DNA of 40,125 bases from Anaerolineaceae bacterium (GTDB lineage Bacteria > Chloroflexota > Anaerolineae > JAAYZQ01): the NCBI GenBank assembly GCA_012514775.1, contig JAAYZQ010000130.1, forward strand, positions 1 to 40,125. Reading direction: 5' to 3'. The position numbers were made by a program, and so were the translations under genes. This document shows, piece by piece, positions 7,951 to 16,266 of this stretch. The notes under the pieces are model-generated. The model did no database searches and was not told the DNA's origin. It saw only the letters and a list, made by a program, of their open reading frames with translations. Within the stretch, counting starts at the first letter, position 1; each line of letters starts with the position of its first letter.

Positions 7951-8361
7951 TCACGCCTCGGGCTCGCCCCCCGGTAGAAAGCCCATCTGCCGCAGGGTCT
8001 CGACGAGCACCGCCTCGGCAAAGGCGTCCTTGGGGATATAGTCGACAGCTCCTCTCTCAAAGCCCGACAGGACCGACTTGGCGTCGTCGCAGCGAGTGAA
8101 CATAATCACCGGGATCTGGGCGGTGGCGTCGGATTCTTTCAGTCTCTGGCAAACCTCGAACCCATCCATGTCGGGCATCTGGATGTCGAGGACGATGAGG
8201 TCCGGGCTTTCGGTCTGGGCCAGCCGGATGCCTTCCATGCCATCCCTGGCCCAAAGGACTTGGAGGCCCGCGCGCTCCAGGAGGGCGCGGAGGTGGAGCG
8301 CCTGGGTGGTGCTGTCTTCGACGACAAGAATGCTTTTCTGGCCCTCTCTATCTTCTGCCAC
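7951..8361 (-). CDS. cheY: CheY-like single-domain response regulator (operon end)
   Basis: This is a 136-residue stand-alone receiver domain. The acidic pocket is VVEDS, the phospho-acceptor is Asp59 in IVLDIQMPDMDG, the switch Thr is in MFTRCDD, and the Lys is in YIPKDAF. It has no output domain, so it should act by protein contact, most simply as phosphorylation target of the CheA encoded upstream. It is the last gene of the 15-gene operon. The start is GTG at 8361, with AAGGAG 8 nt upstream. The assignment as CheY rather than another single-domain receiver rests on context; flagellar genes are not present in the window. Confidence 0.85.
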   Translation of the reverse strand: MAEDREGQKSILVVEDSTTQALHLRALLERAGLQVLWARDGMEGIRLAQTESPDLIVLDIQMPDMDGFEVCQRLKESDATAQIPVIMFTRCDDAKSVLSGFERGAVDYIPKDAFAEAVLVETLRQMGFLPGGEPEA

Positions 8362-8385
8362 GAATCTTTCTCCTTTGCTGCCTCG

Positions 8386-8811
8386 TCAGTCGCCGATGGG
8401 GCTCGCCGCCTGAAGGGCGCCGGCCAGGGAATCCAGTCGCCTGCTGCGGCCTGCCCACTTGACCAGGCTGACGTGAACACTGCCTTCGGGCCGTTCTTCC
8501 ACCCGTAGCTCGTCGACCATGCGCCGGGCGTCGTCGAGGACGCCGGCCGCCAGATCGCGCTGTGAGGCGCGGTGCTTTATACAAACTACCCGGACCCCCG
8601 TCCTCCCGGCCTCCACCAGGCGGTGCATGGTGATAATGCCCGTACCTGCCTTTTCCAACCCCAGGATGATCGCCAGGGTGGAGGTGGCCAGGGAGATCCG
8701 TGCCTGGTCAAAGAGATCAAGCCCGCTGTCGCGTGCCAGAAGGCGCACGCGCATGCGCGCTTCGATGATGTCAAGTTGGTTTTCGATGGCGAGAGACTGG
8801 ATGTCATTCAT
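8386..8811 (-). CDS. Degenerate RsbT-like protein lacking the ATP-binding motifs
   Basis: This 141-residue protein aligns by eye with the RsbT anti-sigma/switch kinases of the same operon over its N-terminal half (IEARMRVRLLARDSGL, DQARISLATSTLA) and at the end (VSLVKW). The N-box motif seen in the intact copies (ELARN, EVARN) is replaced by STLAIIL. The DxGPGI and GYSTSGGLG glycine motifs are missing altogether, and that region is shortened. It therefore should not bind or hydrolyse ATP. It may be a decoy or binding partner rather than an enzyme. The ATG overlaps the cheB stop region by 8 nt, and cheY follows 24 nt later, so it is kept in phase with the operon and does not look like a decaying pseudogene. 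Confidence 0.7.
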   Translation of the reverse strand: MNDIQSLAIENQLDIIEARMRVRLLARDSGLDLFDQARISLATSTLAIILGLEKAGTGIITMHRLVEAGRTGVRVVCIKHRASQRDLAAGVLDDARRMVDELRVEERPEGSVHVSLVKWAGRSRRLDSLAGALQAASPIGD

Positions 8812-9888
8812 AGGCAGTTTCCACCTCTTGTCCTTCGCAGATGGGCGCCAGGCGGGCCAGTGCCTGGCCGATCTCGGCCGGGGCCATGGCCCGCTGGACG
8901 GCACCCAGGGCTGCCGCTTCGCGGGGCATGCCATAGACGACGCAGCTCGCCTCATCCTGGCCGATGGTGGCACCGCCTGCCAGCTTGAGGGCTTTCAAGC
9001 CTTCGGCCCCGTCATCGCCCATGCCGGTAAGGATGATGCCCAGGGCGTGGGGGCCGTAGGCGTAGGCCAGGGAGCGAAAGAGAACGTTGGCCGAGGGACG
9101 CAGGCCGTGGTATGGTGGCTCGTGGCACAGCTCCAACACGCCGGCCGAAGTCACCTGGAGGTGGTAATCGTCGGGAGCCAGGACGACCGTTCCCGGCTGC
9201 ATCTGGTCGCCGTGGTCGGCCACGCGGACCCGAAGCGCCGTCTCGCCGTTGAGCCACTCGGCCAGGCCGGCGACAAAGCCCCGCGCCACGTGCTGCACGA
9301 CCAGGATGGGCAGGGGAAAGTCGGCGGGCAGGGAAGCAAAAATAGTAGCCAGGGCTGCCGGCCCGCCGGTGGACGCGGCGATGCCCACCACCTCCAGGTC
9401 GCGCTCTCCGTTGCTGGGGGGCAAGGGGGCGGGGGGCACCGGCGGTACCGGAGAGAGGAGCATCTCCTCGCCCCAGTGGTGCACCACCGGAACCCCGGCC
9501 ATGAGGCGCACCGCCTGGACGAACCGCTGGCAGCCCCCGGGTCGGCCAGGCCGGGGGTGTGAACGACCGTCAGGGCGCCGGCCCGCAGGGCCTCGAAGGT
9601 GATGTCGACCTCTGGCTGGAGCAGCGTCCCGCTGACGATGACGATGGGTGTCGGCACCTGGCGCATGATCTGGCGCGTCGCTTCTAGCCCGTCCATGCCG
9701 GGCATTCGCACGTCCATGGTGATGACGCTGGGACGCATGCGCTTTGCCAGGCGCACGGCGTCGTGGCCATTGGTACCCACGCCCACGACCTGAATGCCGG
9801 GGGCCTCTTGCAGAATGGCCACCAGGAGCTGGCGGACGGTGGGGGAATCGTCGACGACGATGACCTCGATGGGTTTTGGTGGGCTCAT
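8804..9888 (-). CDS. cheB: CheB protein-glutamate methylesterase, interrupted by a -1 frameshift
   Basis: CheB demethylates or deamidates chemoreceptors and is activated by phosphorylation of its receiver domain. The receiver (VVDDSPTVR, phospho-acceptor Asp59 in ITMDVRMPG) reads from ATG 9888 to about 9540. The methylesterase domain continues in another frame to 8804, with the catalytic Ser in GIAASTGGP, His in VVQHVARG and Asp in TGMGDDGAEG. The break is at five consecutive C (plus strand 9534-9538). One extra base there joins GLADPG to GCQRFVQAVRLM, a normal CheB linker. Both halves are otherwise intact, so this is either an indel error in the assembly or a very recent mutation. The gene lies 16 nt after cheA and overlaps the degenerate rsbT gene. 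Confidence 0.85.
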
Positions 9889-9904
9889 CTCTATGCCTGC
9901 CCCC

Positions 9905-12136
9905 TCACGTCAACTGCTCGATGGTCTCGAGCAGGTTGCCCTGGTCGAAACGTCCCTTGACGATGTACGCGTCGGCGCCGGCCTCGATGCCCCGTGCCTT
10001 GTCCGCCGGCGAGTCGAGGGACGAAACCAGGATGATGGGCACGTGGGCCGTTCGCTCGTCGCTCTTGAGGCGCCGGGTGAGCTGAAAGCCGTCTACTCGC
10101 GGCATGAGAATGTCCGAGATGACGAGGTCGGGCACCTCGCCGGCCATGGCCGCCAGCGCCTCCTGGCCGTCGGTGGCCAGCGTGACGTAATAGCCCGCGG
10201 CCTCCAGGATGTTTTTCTCCAGGGTGCGGGTGGTAAGCGAGTCGTCCACGACGAGGATTCGCCGCGGTCGCGTCGCCTCCTCCGTCGACGGAGGGTCAAG
10301 GACGGGCTGCCGGTGGGCGCGCGAGGCCATTTTCAAGAGATCGGGAACGCTGAGTATGAGAACGACGTCGCCGTTGCCCAGGACCGTGGCGCCGGCGATG
10401 CCGGCCACGCGGCGCAGCTGGCGGCCCATACCCTTGATGACCATCGCTTGCTCGCCGGGCAGCTCGTCGACGGCCAGAGCCAGCCAGCGTTCCGCGGCCG
10501 AGACCACCACGGCGGGGGTATTGTCCCACTGCCCGGCCTCGGACTGTGGCGGCAGCCCCAGGATCTCGTCCAGGCGCGCCAGGGTCACCGGGCGACCGTC
10601 GACGCGGATGGCGGGCTGCCCCTCCAGCGCAAAGACGTCGCCTGGCCGCAGGGCGACGATGCGCTCCACCTCGCTGACTGGAATGGCCAGCACCTGGCCG
10701 GCGGCGCGCACCAGGAGCCCGCGGGCGCTGGTCAGGGTGAGGGGCAGGATCAGGGTGAATTGGGTGCCCTTGCCCTCTTCGGTGGAGACCTCGACCCGGC
10801 CGTGGAGGGTTTCGACGTTGCGGCGGACGACGGCCAGGCCGATGCCGCGCCCCGAAATATCGGTGATGATGGGGCTGGTGGACACGCCCGCGCTAAAGGC
10901 AAGGTCCTGGAGCGCGTCCTCCTCGAGGTCCGGCGCATCGCGCCGGCCCTGGCGGGCGAGGGCATTGCGCAGTGCCTGGTAATCGAGGCCGGCGCCGTCG
11001 TCGGCGAGCCGCACGACGACGGTCTGGCCCTGCTGGCCGGCGCTCAGCTTGACGCGCCCCACGCGGGGCTTCTGGCTGGCTTCCCGCTCCTGGGGTGTCT
11101 CGATGCCGTGGTCGATGGCGTTGCGCAGCAAATGGACCAGGGGGTCCTTGATCTGCTCCAACACCTGCTTGTCGAGCTCGGTGTCGCCGCCCTCGATCTC
11201 GAGGATCGCCTCCTTGCCGGCGGCCTGGGCCAGGTCGCGCACCATGCGGCCAAAGGGCGCGGTGATGGTGTGCAGGGGGAGCATGCGCACGCGCTTGACC
11301 TCTTCCTCCAGCTCGCCGACGACGAGGGAGAGCTGGAGCGTGTCGTCGGACCACTGGCGGGCGAGCTCGGCCGTCATATCGGCCATGCGACGCACGCGTT
11401 CCTGGCTTTTGGCCGCACAGACCAGCATCTGGTTCCACGCCTTGTCGCCGCGGGCCGCCTCCTGGCCGGCCAGAAAGCTGGTGCCGCGCGGCGTCTGCCA
11501 GTCCTTCTGCCAGGTAGAGGAGAGGGCCTCGATGCGCCGGATCTGTTCCAGGCGTTCCATGGCCCGCATGCGGGCCATGAGGAGCTCGCTGATGTGGGCC
11601 AGGAGGATGTCCAGCTTGGCCACGCTGACGCGGACGGTCTCTTCGGGAAGGGTGCCGCCAGGGGCGGCCGGAGGGGGTGGCGGCGCCTCAACGGTCTTTT
11701 CCTGGTCGGCGAGGGCCGCCGTGCGGGGCCGGGTGCGAAAGGCCTCCAGGTCGGCCAGGGCGATGACCGACTCCAGGGGCGGCGTCGTCTCGCCGGCTTC
11801 GTAGGCGGCCTGGACGGCCTGGATGGCGTCGAGGGCGCGGTAGCACGCCGTGAACAGCCCGGCGCTGGGCTGGATGACCTCGCGCTGCATGCCGTCGAGG
11901 ACGCCCTCCAGCGAATGAGCCAACTGCTCGACGACGGTGACGTTTACGGCCCGGGCGGCACCTTTCAGGCTGTGGGCCGCGCGAAAGATGGTCTCCAGGG
12001 TGGAAGCGCGCTCCTGATCCGGGACGCGGCCCTGCTCCAGCGAGAGCAGGCCGTCGGTCATCACCTGGACGTGCTCGACCAGCTCGGCGCGGAAGGTGCT
12101 GATAAGTTGCTCCCGGATCTTGGCGCTGCGGCCCAC
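9905..12136 (-). CDS. cheA: CheA hybrid histidine kinase with C-terminal receiver
   Basis: This 743-residue protein is the kinase core of the chemosensory module. Domains in order are Hpt/P1 with phospho-acceptor His55 (AAHSLKGAARA), a proline-rich linker (about 165-190), the P3 dimerisation region, and the P4 ATPase domain. P4 has the N box LLRNAIDHG, LADDGAGLD and a GRGIGL motif. A P5 CheW-like domain and a C-terminal receiver (phospho-acceptor Asp in VISDILMPRVDG) follow. I see no clear P2 CheY-binding domain. A fused receiver is typical of alternative, non-flagellar chemosensory systems and can act as an internal phosphate sink. The start is GTG at 12136 after GGAGGAGG. It lies 30 nt after the MCP gene and 16 nt before cheB. 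Confidence 0.93.
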   Translation of the reverse strand: MGRSAKIREQLISTFRAELVEHVQVMTDGLLSLEQGRVPDQERASTLETIFRAAHSLKGAARAVNVTVVEQLAHSLEGVLDGMQREVIQPSAGLFTACYRALDAIQAVQAAYEAGETTPPLESVIALADLEAFRTRPRTAALADQEKTVEAPPPPPAAPGGTLPEETVRVSVAKLDILLAHISELLMARMRAMERLEQIRRIEALSSTWQKDWQTPRGTSFLAGQEAARGDKAWNQMLVCAAKSQERVRRMADMTAELARQWSDDTLQLSLVVGELEEEVKRVRMLPLHTITAPFGRMVRDLAQAAGKEAILEIEGGDTELDKQVLEQIKDPLVHLLRNAIDHGIETPQEREASQKPRVGRVKLSAGQQGQTVVVRLADDGAGLDYQALRNALARQGRRDAPDLEEDALQDLAFSAGVSTSPIITDISGRGIGLAVVRRNVETLHGRVEVSTEEGKGTQFTLILPLTLTSARGLLVRAAGQVLAIPVSEVERIVALRPGDVFALEGQPAIRVDGRPVTLARLDEILGLPPQSEAGQWDNTPAVVVSAAERWLALAVDELPGEQAMVIKGMGRQLRRVAGIAGATVLGNGDVVLILSVPDLLKMASRAHRQPVLDPPSTEEATRPRRILVVDDSLTTRTLEKNILEAAGYYVTLATDGQEALAAMAGEVPDLVISDILMPRVDGFQLTRRLKSDERTAHVPIILVSSLDSPADKARGIEAGADAYIVKGRFDQGNLLETIEQLT

Positions 12137-12166
12137 CGGCTTGTCCTCCTCCGATTCGCGGCCCGT

Positions 12167-13708
12167 CTAGAGCCTGTGCTCCTCAACGGTCGAGGCCAGG
12201 TGCTGCGCCAGCTCGCTCAGGTCGCGGGCGGCGCTCTCGGTCTGGCGCGTGCTGGCCAGGCCCTGGGCCGTGGCCTGGTTGATGTTCTTCATGGCCAGGG
12301 CGATCTGTTCGATGCCCGTGGCTTGCTGCCGCCCGCCGGCCACCATCTGCATGGCCGCCTGCGACGACTCGTCGATGACCAGGGTCAACTGGCCGATGGC
12401 CTCGCCCGTCTGGCGGGCCAGGTTGACACCGGCGTCCACCTCCTTGGTGCCATCCTCCGTGGTCATGACCGTGGCGTTGGTGGCCCGCTGGATATCCTCC
12501 AGGATTACCCGCACCTGCTCCGTCGCCTGCCGCGACTGCTCGGCCAGGCTGCGCACTTCCTGGGCCACGACGGCAAAGCCCTTGCCGTGCTCGCCGGCCC
12601 GGGCGGCCTCCACGGCAGCGTTGAGGGCCAGCATGTTGGACTGGGCGGCGATCTCGTTCACCGTGGCAATGATCTTGCCGATCTGCTGGGTGTGGCCCGA
12701 AAGGGCGAGGATGTTGTCGGCAATGTCCTCGACGCGCTGGCGGATGCGCCCCATGCTGGCCACGGTCTCGTCGACGGTCTGGCGGCCGGCCCGCGAGATC
12801 TGGACAGTGCGCTGGGCAGCTTCGGCCACCTCCTGGGCGCGCCTGACCGACTGGTCGGCGATGACCTTGACCTCGTCGACGGTTGTCGTCGCCTGGGAGA
12901 TGGCAGCCGACTGCTCGCTGGTGCCCGCAAGCTGCTGGCTGCTGGCGGCCAGGATCTCGGCCACGGCGCTGTTCAGCCTGCCGGCGGCGTCGCGGACCTC
13001 CCTGAGCACCTGTTGCAGCCTGGCGCGCTGTTCCTGCTCGCTCTGCATCAGGGACTCGAGCTGGGCGCGCTGCTCTTCCTCCACGCGGATCCGTTCGGTG
13101 AGCGTTTTCTGGGCCTGCTGCAGGTCGGCATTGCTGAGGCGGGCCCGCTGGAGGGCGCCCTCCATGCCGCGCACGGCGAGGTCGATGAGAAAGGCCACGA
13201 GGAGGAATTGGACGCCGTGGACGATCATGGTCACCGCCCGGGACATGCCCCAGATGGGCTCGATATAGTGGTTGACGTCCACGTACCAGAAGGCGAGGGC
13301 CGCCAGGACGCTGATGACGGCGGCCAGGTATCCCCAGCGGCGGCCCGCCAGGAGCGCGGCGACGAGGATGACGAGGACGTAGGTGCTCAAGGGCGTGGCC
13401 ATCAGGCCGCCGGCCAGGAGGTTGATGGCGGTGATGACCAGCCACAGCAAGCCGGCAAAGAGGAGCGCGCCGGCGCGCACCTGGCCCCGGCGCATCAGGA
13501 CCTGCACGACGAGGATCAGGCAGATCAGAAAGAGACCGGTCAGGGCTGTCATCCCGGTGGTGTCCTCGAGGGCGATGGGCAAAAGACTGATGATCAGGAT
13601 GCCCAGGAAGCCAAGGGAGACGGTGTGCAGTAGTGCCGCGGCCCGGGTCTTGTCTTCGTCGTCCCAGGTGGGCGGGCGCAGGACCGCGATGAGTTTTGAG
13701 TCAGACAT
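12167..13708 (-). CDS. Methyl-accepting chemotaxis protein with six membrane helices
   Basis: This 513-residue chemoreceptor has six hydrophobic segments (about 25-48, 53-72, 79-100, 104-122, 125-143, 160-181). They are joined by short loops, so there is no periplasmic ligand domain; sensing must occur in the membrane or through partners. A long coiled coil (about 185-245) takes the place of an obvious HAMP domain. The cytoplasmic signalling hairpin is well conserved around the tip ([20 protein letters not shown]), where CheA and CheW bind. There is no C-terminal CheR-tethering pentapeptide. Its ATG overlaps the stop of cheW by one base. It is the only receptor in the operon, so it probably nucleates the array formed by the local CheA and the CheW proteins. 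Confidence 0.92.
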   Translation of the reverse strand: MSDSKLIAVLRPPTWDDEDKTRAAALLHTVSLGFLGILIISLLPIALEDTTGMTALTGLFLICLILVVQVLMRRGQVRAGALLFAGLLWLVITAINLLAGGLMATPLSTYVLVILVAALLAGRRWGYLAAVISVLAALAFWYVDVNHYIEPIWGMSRAVTMIVHGVQFLLVAFLIDLAVRGMEGALQRARLSNADLQQAQKTLTERIRVEEEQRAQLESLMQSEQEQRARLQQVLREVRDAAGRLNSAVAEILAASSQQLAGTSEQSAAISQATTTVDEVKVIADQSVRRAQEVAEAAQRTVQISRAGRQTVDETVASMGRIRQRVEDIADNILALSGHTQQIGKIIATVNEIAAQSNMLALNAAVEAARAGEHGKGFAVVAQEVRSLAEQSRQATEQVRVILEDIQRATNATVMTTEDGTKEVDAGVNLARQTGEAIGQLTLVIDESSQAAMQMVAGGRQQATGIEQIALAMKNINQATAQGLASTRQTESAARDLSELAQHLASTVEEHRL

Positions 13709-14262
13709 CAGGCAACCTCCTGCTGAATAATGAGCCGTTGGTCGGCGAGGAGGGTGGGCAGCTCGAGAAGCACCAGCAGTCCCGCGCCCCGCTCGACGAC
13801 ACCCTGAACGTATTCGTCGGGCAGGGCGACCATGGTGCCGACCGGCTCGCGGACGTCGGCCAGGGGCAGCATTTCGACGGCCACGACCTGGTCGATCAGG
13901 AGCACCAACTCCATGTCCGCCGCGTTGACCGTCACCATGGGCCGCTCGCCGGCCGTGGCCTCGCCGGGCAAGCCCAGAAAACGGGCCAGGTCGAGGACGG
14001 AGAGGATCTGGCCGCGGCGGCTGGTGACGCCCGCCACCCAGTCGGGCACGCCGGGCACCGGGGTGATGCGGCCGCGGGGGCGTATGTCGCGGGCCAGCCG
14101 CGCGTCAAAGGCATAGTTCTCGGTGCCCAGGCGAACGACCAGGACCTCGATCTTGCCACCCGCCGGCTCCTGGGGCGGCACGCGGGCCATTTCCTCGGCC
14201 CGGCGCGCCCAGATTTGCTCGATTTCGTCGCAGGCTGGATCGATCATCCTGGTCTCCATCAT
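13708..14262 (-). CDS. cheW: CheW-type coupling protein (proximal to MCP)
   Basis: This 184-residue protein has a CheW/SH3-like fold over about residues 45-175. Recognisable segments are [39 protein letters not shown] and [11 protein letters not shown]. CheW couples chemoreceptors to CheA. An N-terminal extension of about 45 residues carries an arginine/glutamate-rich helix. Several starts are possible (ATG at 14262, 14259 or 14247, all near GGGAGA or GGAG), and the choice barely changes the protein. It lies 15 nt after the rsbX-like gene and shares one base with the MCP gene, so it marks the switch from stressosome to chemosensory genes in the operon. Confidence 0.88.
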   Translation of the reverse strand: MMETRMIDPACDEIEQIWARRAEEMARVPPQEPAGGKIEVLVVRLGTENYAFDARLARDIRPRGRITPVPGVPDWVAGVTSRRGQILSVLDLARFLGLPGEATAGERPMVTVNAADMELVLLIDQVVAVEMLPLADVREPVGTMVALPDEYVQGVVERGAGLLVLLELPTLLADQRLIIQQEVA

Positions 14263-14277
14263 GTCTCCCGATTGGGA

Positions 14278-14898
14278 TTACGGCGCCCCGGGCTCGGCCC
14301 CCAGGTAGCGGGCGACGAGGATCAGGGCGTCGTCGTTGCCCCGCAGGTAGCGAGCCAGCAGTTCGTCGGCCATTTCGGCTGCGGAGCGGCCGGGTTGGAT
14401 GTCCCGGGCAAAGGCGCTGCGCAGCCCGTCGGTGGCCAGAAGCAGAACGTCGCCCCGGGCCAGTGAGATCGTCGTGGGATGCAGGGCCGGCAGCCGGTAG
14501 CCGACGATGCCGCCGCGCAGCAAGATCGCTTCCCGGCGTTGGCTGACATCGGCCCGCAGGAGGATGCCCTCCACGTTGCCGACACCCAGCCAGGTCAGGC
14601 GACCGTCGGCGACGTCCACGGAGGCCAGGCTCATGACCACGCCGCGGCTGCCGATTAGCCTGCGGTGACAACGCTGGAAGAGGGCCTCCGGCGGTTCGTG
14701 GGCGTGGTCGCGCAGCACGGCGATGGCCATTTCGGCCACCTCGGCCGCTTTTTCACCGTGGCCCAGTCCGTCGACTACGGCCAGCAACACGCGGTCGCCG
14801 GCCGGCTGTAACAGGTACTGATCGCCCGAGAACGAGTCGTTGCCTGCCGCCTGCGTGGCCGCGGCCCAGTCGAAGGGCACCCTCGTTTCGGCGTTCAT
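14278..14898 (-). CDS. rsbX: RsbX-like PP2C/SpoIIE-type phosphatase
   Basis: This 206-residue protein is a bare SpoIIE/PP2C phosphatase domain. The metal-binding motif is VVDGLGHGEKA, the second is LLATDGLRS, and the C-terminal DDALILVARYL ends the fold. It has no sensor or RsbT-binding N-terminal domain, so it matches RsbX rather than RsbU. In Bacillus subtilis RsbX dephosphorylates RsbS and RsbR and resets the stressosome; the same role is inferred here because rsbS and two rsbT genes lie directly upstream. Its ATG overlaps the second rsbT by 4 nt. No RsbU-like phosphatase with an N-terminal partner domain is present in the window. Confidence 0.85.
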   Translation of the reverse strand: MNAETRVPFDWAAATQAAGNDSFSGDQYLLQPAGDRVLLAVVDGLGHGEKAAEVAEMAIAVLRDHAHEPPEALFQRCHRRLIGSRGVVMSLASVDVADGRLTWLGVGNVEGILLRADVSQRREAILLRGGIVGYRLPALHPTTISLARGDVLLLATDGLRSAFARDIQPGRSAAEMADELLARYLRGNDDALILVARYLGAEPGAP

Positions 14899-15338
14899 GG
14901 CAGCCACTTGACCAGGGTCACGGTCGTGCCCACCCCAAGTCGAGACACGACGTGGAACTCGTCGGTGAGCCGTTTGGCGCCCGAAAGGCCCACCCCCAGG
15001 CCGCCGCTGGTGGAGTAGCCGTCTTGCATGGCCCGCTCGACGTCGGCGATGCCCGGCCCCTGGTCGCGCGCTACGACGACGATGCCGAGGCGCCCGCGGC
15101 CGTTGCCCTCGGCACTGTAAAACGAGATGTGGCCCTGGCCGGCATGGACGATAATGTTGCGGGCCACCTCCGAGATGGCAATAGAGATGGCCACCTGGTC
15201 GCCGGCGCCAAAACCAAGGCGGGCAGCCAGTCCCCGCCCCTTCTGGCAGGCGAGGACCACGTCGCTTTCGCGCTCGACGTGGACCATCAGGCCCTGGTCC
15301 ATGGGCGACGGCGTCGCCGGCCACTCAAACATGCTCAT
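14895..15338 (-). CDS. rsbT: RsbT-like serine kinase (second copy)
   Basis: This 147-residue protein is a single GHKL ATPase domain of the RsbT/RsbW anti-sigma type. All ATP-binding motifs are present: N box EVARNIIVHAGQG, DQGPGIAD and GYSTSGGLGVGLSG. RsbT phosphorylates STAS proteins RsbS and RsbR and on release from the stressosome activates a downstream partner. A 12-residue N-terminal extension (FEWPATPSPMDQ) and a longer loop before the DxGPG motif distinguish it from the first copy, so the two may have different partners. It overlaps the rsbX-like gene by 4 nt (ATGA) and follows the first rsbT by 19 nt. Confidence 0.88.
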   Translation of the reverse strand: MSMFEWPATPSPMDQGLMVHVERESDVVLACQKGRGLAARLGFGAGDQVAISIAISEVARNIIVHAGQGHISFYSAEGNGRGRLGIVVVARDQGPGIADVERAMQDGYSTSGGLGVGLSGAKRLTDEFHVVSRLGVGTTVTLVKWLP

Positions 15339-15357
15339 AGCCTGTCACACTCACCAT

Positions 15358-15774
15358 TCACCGCAGTCTCTTCACGGCCTTGATGGTCGTCCCGAACCCT
15401 GGCGTAGAATTGACGACAAATACGTCCATGAGCCGGCGGGAGCCGGAGATGCCTTTCCCCAGCCCGCCGGACGTCGAATAGCCGCCGGCCAGCACCCGGG
15501 GGATATCGGCGATGCCGGGCCCCCTATCGCGGGCCACGATCTCGAAGCAAGGCTCCGGGTAGCCGCGGACGATGAGGGTGATGGTCCCCTGGCCGGCATA
15601 GTTCAAGATGTTGCGCGCCAGCTCCGAGATCACGACGGCGATCTTGGTCGCCTCTGGCGTGTTAAAGCCCATGGCCAATGCCAGCTCCAGCCCGCGGCGC
15701 CGGGCCTTCACGACCTCGACCATGTCGCGGATTAGCAGGTCGGTGCGCTTCTCGTCCGAGTTGTCGCCCGCCAT
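15358..15774 (-). CDS. rsbT: RsbT-like serine kinase (first copy)
   Basis: This 138-residue GHKL kinase has intact N box (ELARNILNYAGQG), DRGPGIAD and GYSTSGGLGKGISG motifs. It is the canonical RsbT of the module by position: one base after the rsbS stop, in the usual rsbR-rsbS-rsbT order. Its expected role is to phosphorylate the serine of RsbS and the serine/threonine sites of the RsbR proteins, thereby freeing itself to act on an output protein. The ATG at 15774 is chosen because it fits the usual RsbT length; longer in-frame starts would run into rsbS. Confidence 0.9.
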   Translation of the reverse strand: MAGDNSDEKRTDLLIRDMVEVVKARRRGLELALAMGFNTPEATKIAVVISELARNILNYAGQGTITLIVRGYPEPCFEIVARDRGPGIADIPRVLAGGYSTSGGLGKGISGSRRLMDVFVVNSTPGFGTTIKAVKRLR

Positions 15775-15775
15775 A

Positions 15776-16255
15776 CTACACCTCGAGCTGCCAGGGGATG
15801 GTCCCGTCTCCGATGGCGTGCCCCTCGCCGGGGGCAAGATCGGAGTACTCGGCCACCTGTGCCTGGGTTCCAGGGGCATGGAGCCAGTGGTCGAGGCTAT
15901 CCTCATCGGCCTGGCGGCTCAGCTCGACCGCGTCGTCCAGGTCGAGGACGGCGTGGATACTGGGAAGGGTCATGCCCAGGTCCACCAGGGTCTCGACCAC
16001 GGCGTCTTGCAGGCCGGAGACAATGACCTCGGCTCCCATGAGGGCGGTCATGTGGGCCATGCTCTGGATAAAGCGCCCGAAGAAGCTGTCGCAGATGTCG
16101 ACCTGGGCAAAGTCGAGGAGAACCCAGCGCGAGTGATGCTGGCGTACCCTCTGGGCCACCTGGCGGCGGAGCTGCAGCACCTCGTTGTCCATCAAGTCGC
16201 GCGGCACCGACACGAGGAGCAGATTTTCCAGTTTCTGGATCATCGACGTTTCCAT
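15776..16255 (-). CDS. rsbS: RsbS-like STAS scaffold protein with C-terminal extension
   Basis: This 159-residue protein has a STAS domain over about residues 5-118. The predicted phosphorylated serine is Ser57 in VDICDSFFGRF, equivalent to Ser59 of Bacillus subtilis RsbS. Segments such as LLVSVPRDLMD and GLQDAVVETLVDLGM are typical of the family. RsbS forms the core shell of the stressosome and sequesters RsbT until phosphorylated. About 40 extra residues follow the STAS fold (acidic, with two Trp), which ordinary RsbS proteins of about 120 residues lack. The start is ATG 16255 or the second Met at 16243. It lies 11 nt after the rsbR gene and 1 nt before rsbT. Confidence 0.9.
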   Translation of the reverse strand: METSMIQKLENLLLVSVPRDLMDNEVLQLRRQVAQRVRQHHSRWVLLDFAQVDICDSFFGRFIQSMAHMTALMGAEVIVSGLQDAVVETLVDLGMTLPSIHAVLDLDDAVELSRQADEDSLDHWLHAPGTQAQVAEYSDLAPGEGHAIGDGTIPWQLEV

Positions 16256-16266
16256 TAAGCGCGCTC

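Noticed and set aside
9794..13633. A 1279-codon open frame on the plus strand opposite cheA and the MCP gene
   Set aside because: The minus strand here encodes CheA and MCP with all motifs intact. The long opposite frame is a product of high GC at third codon positions and has no recognisable domain.
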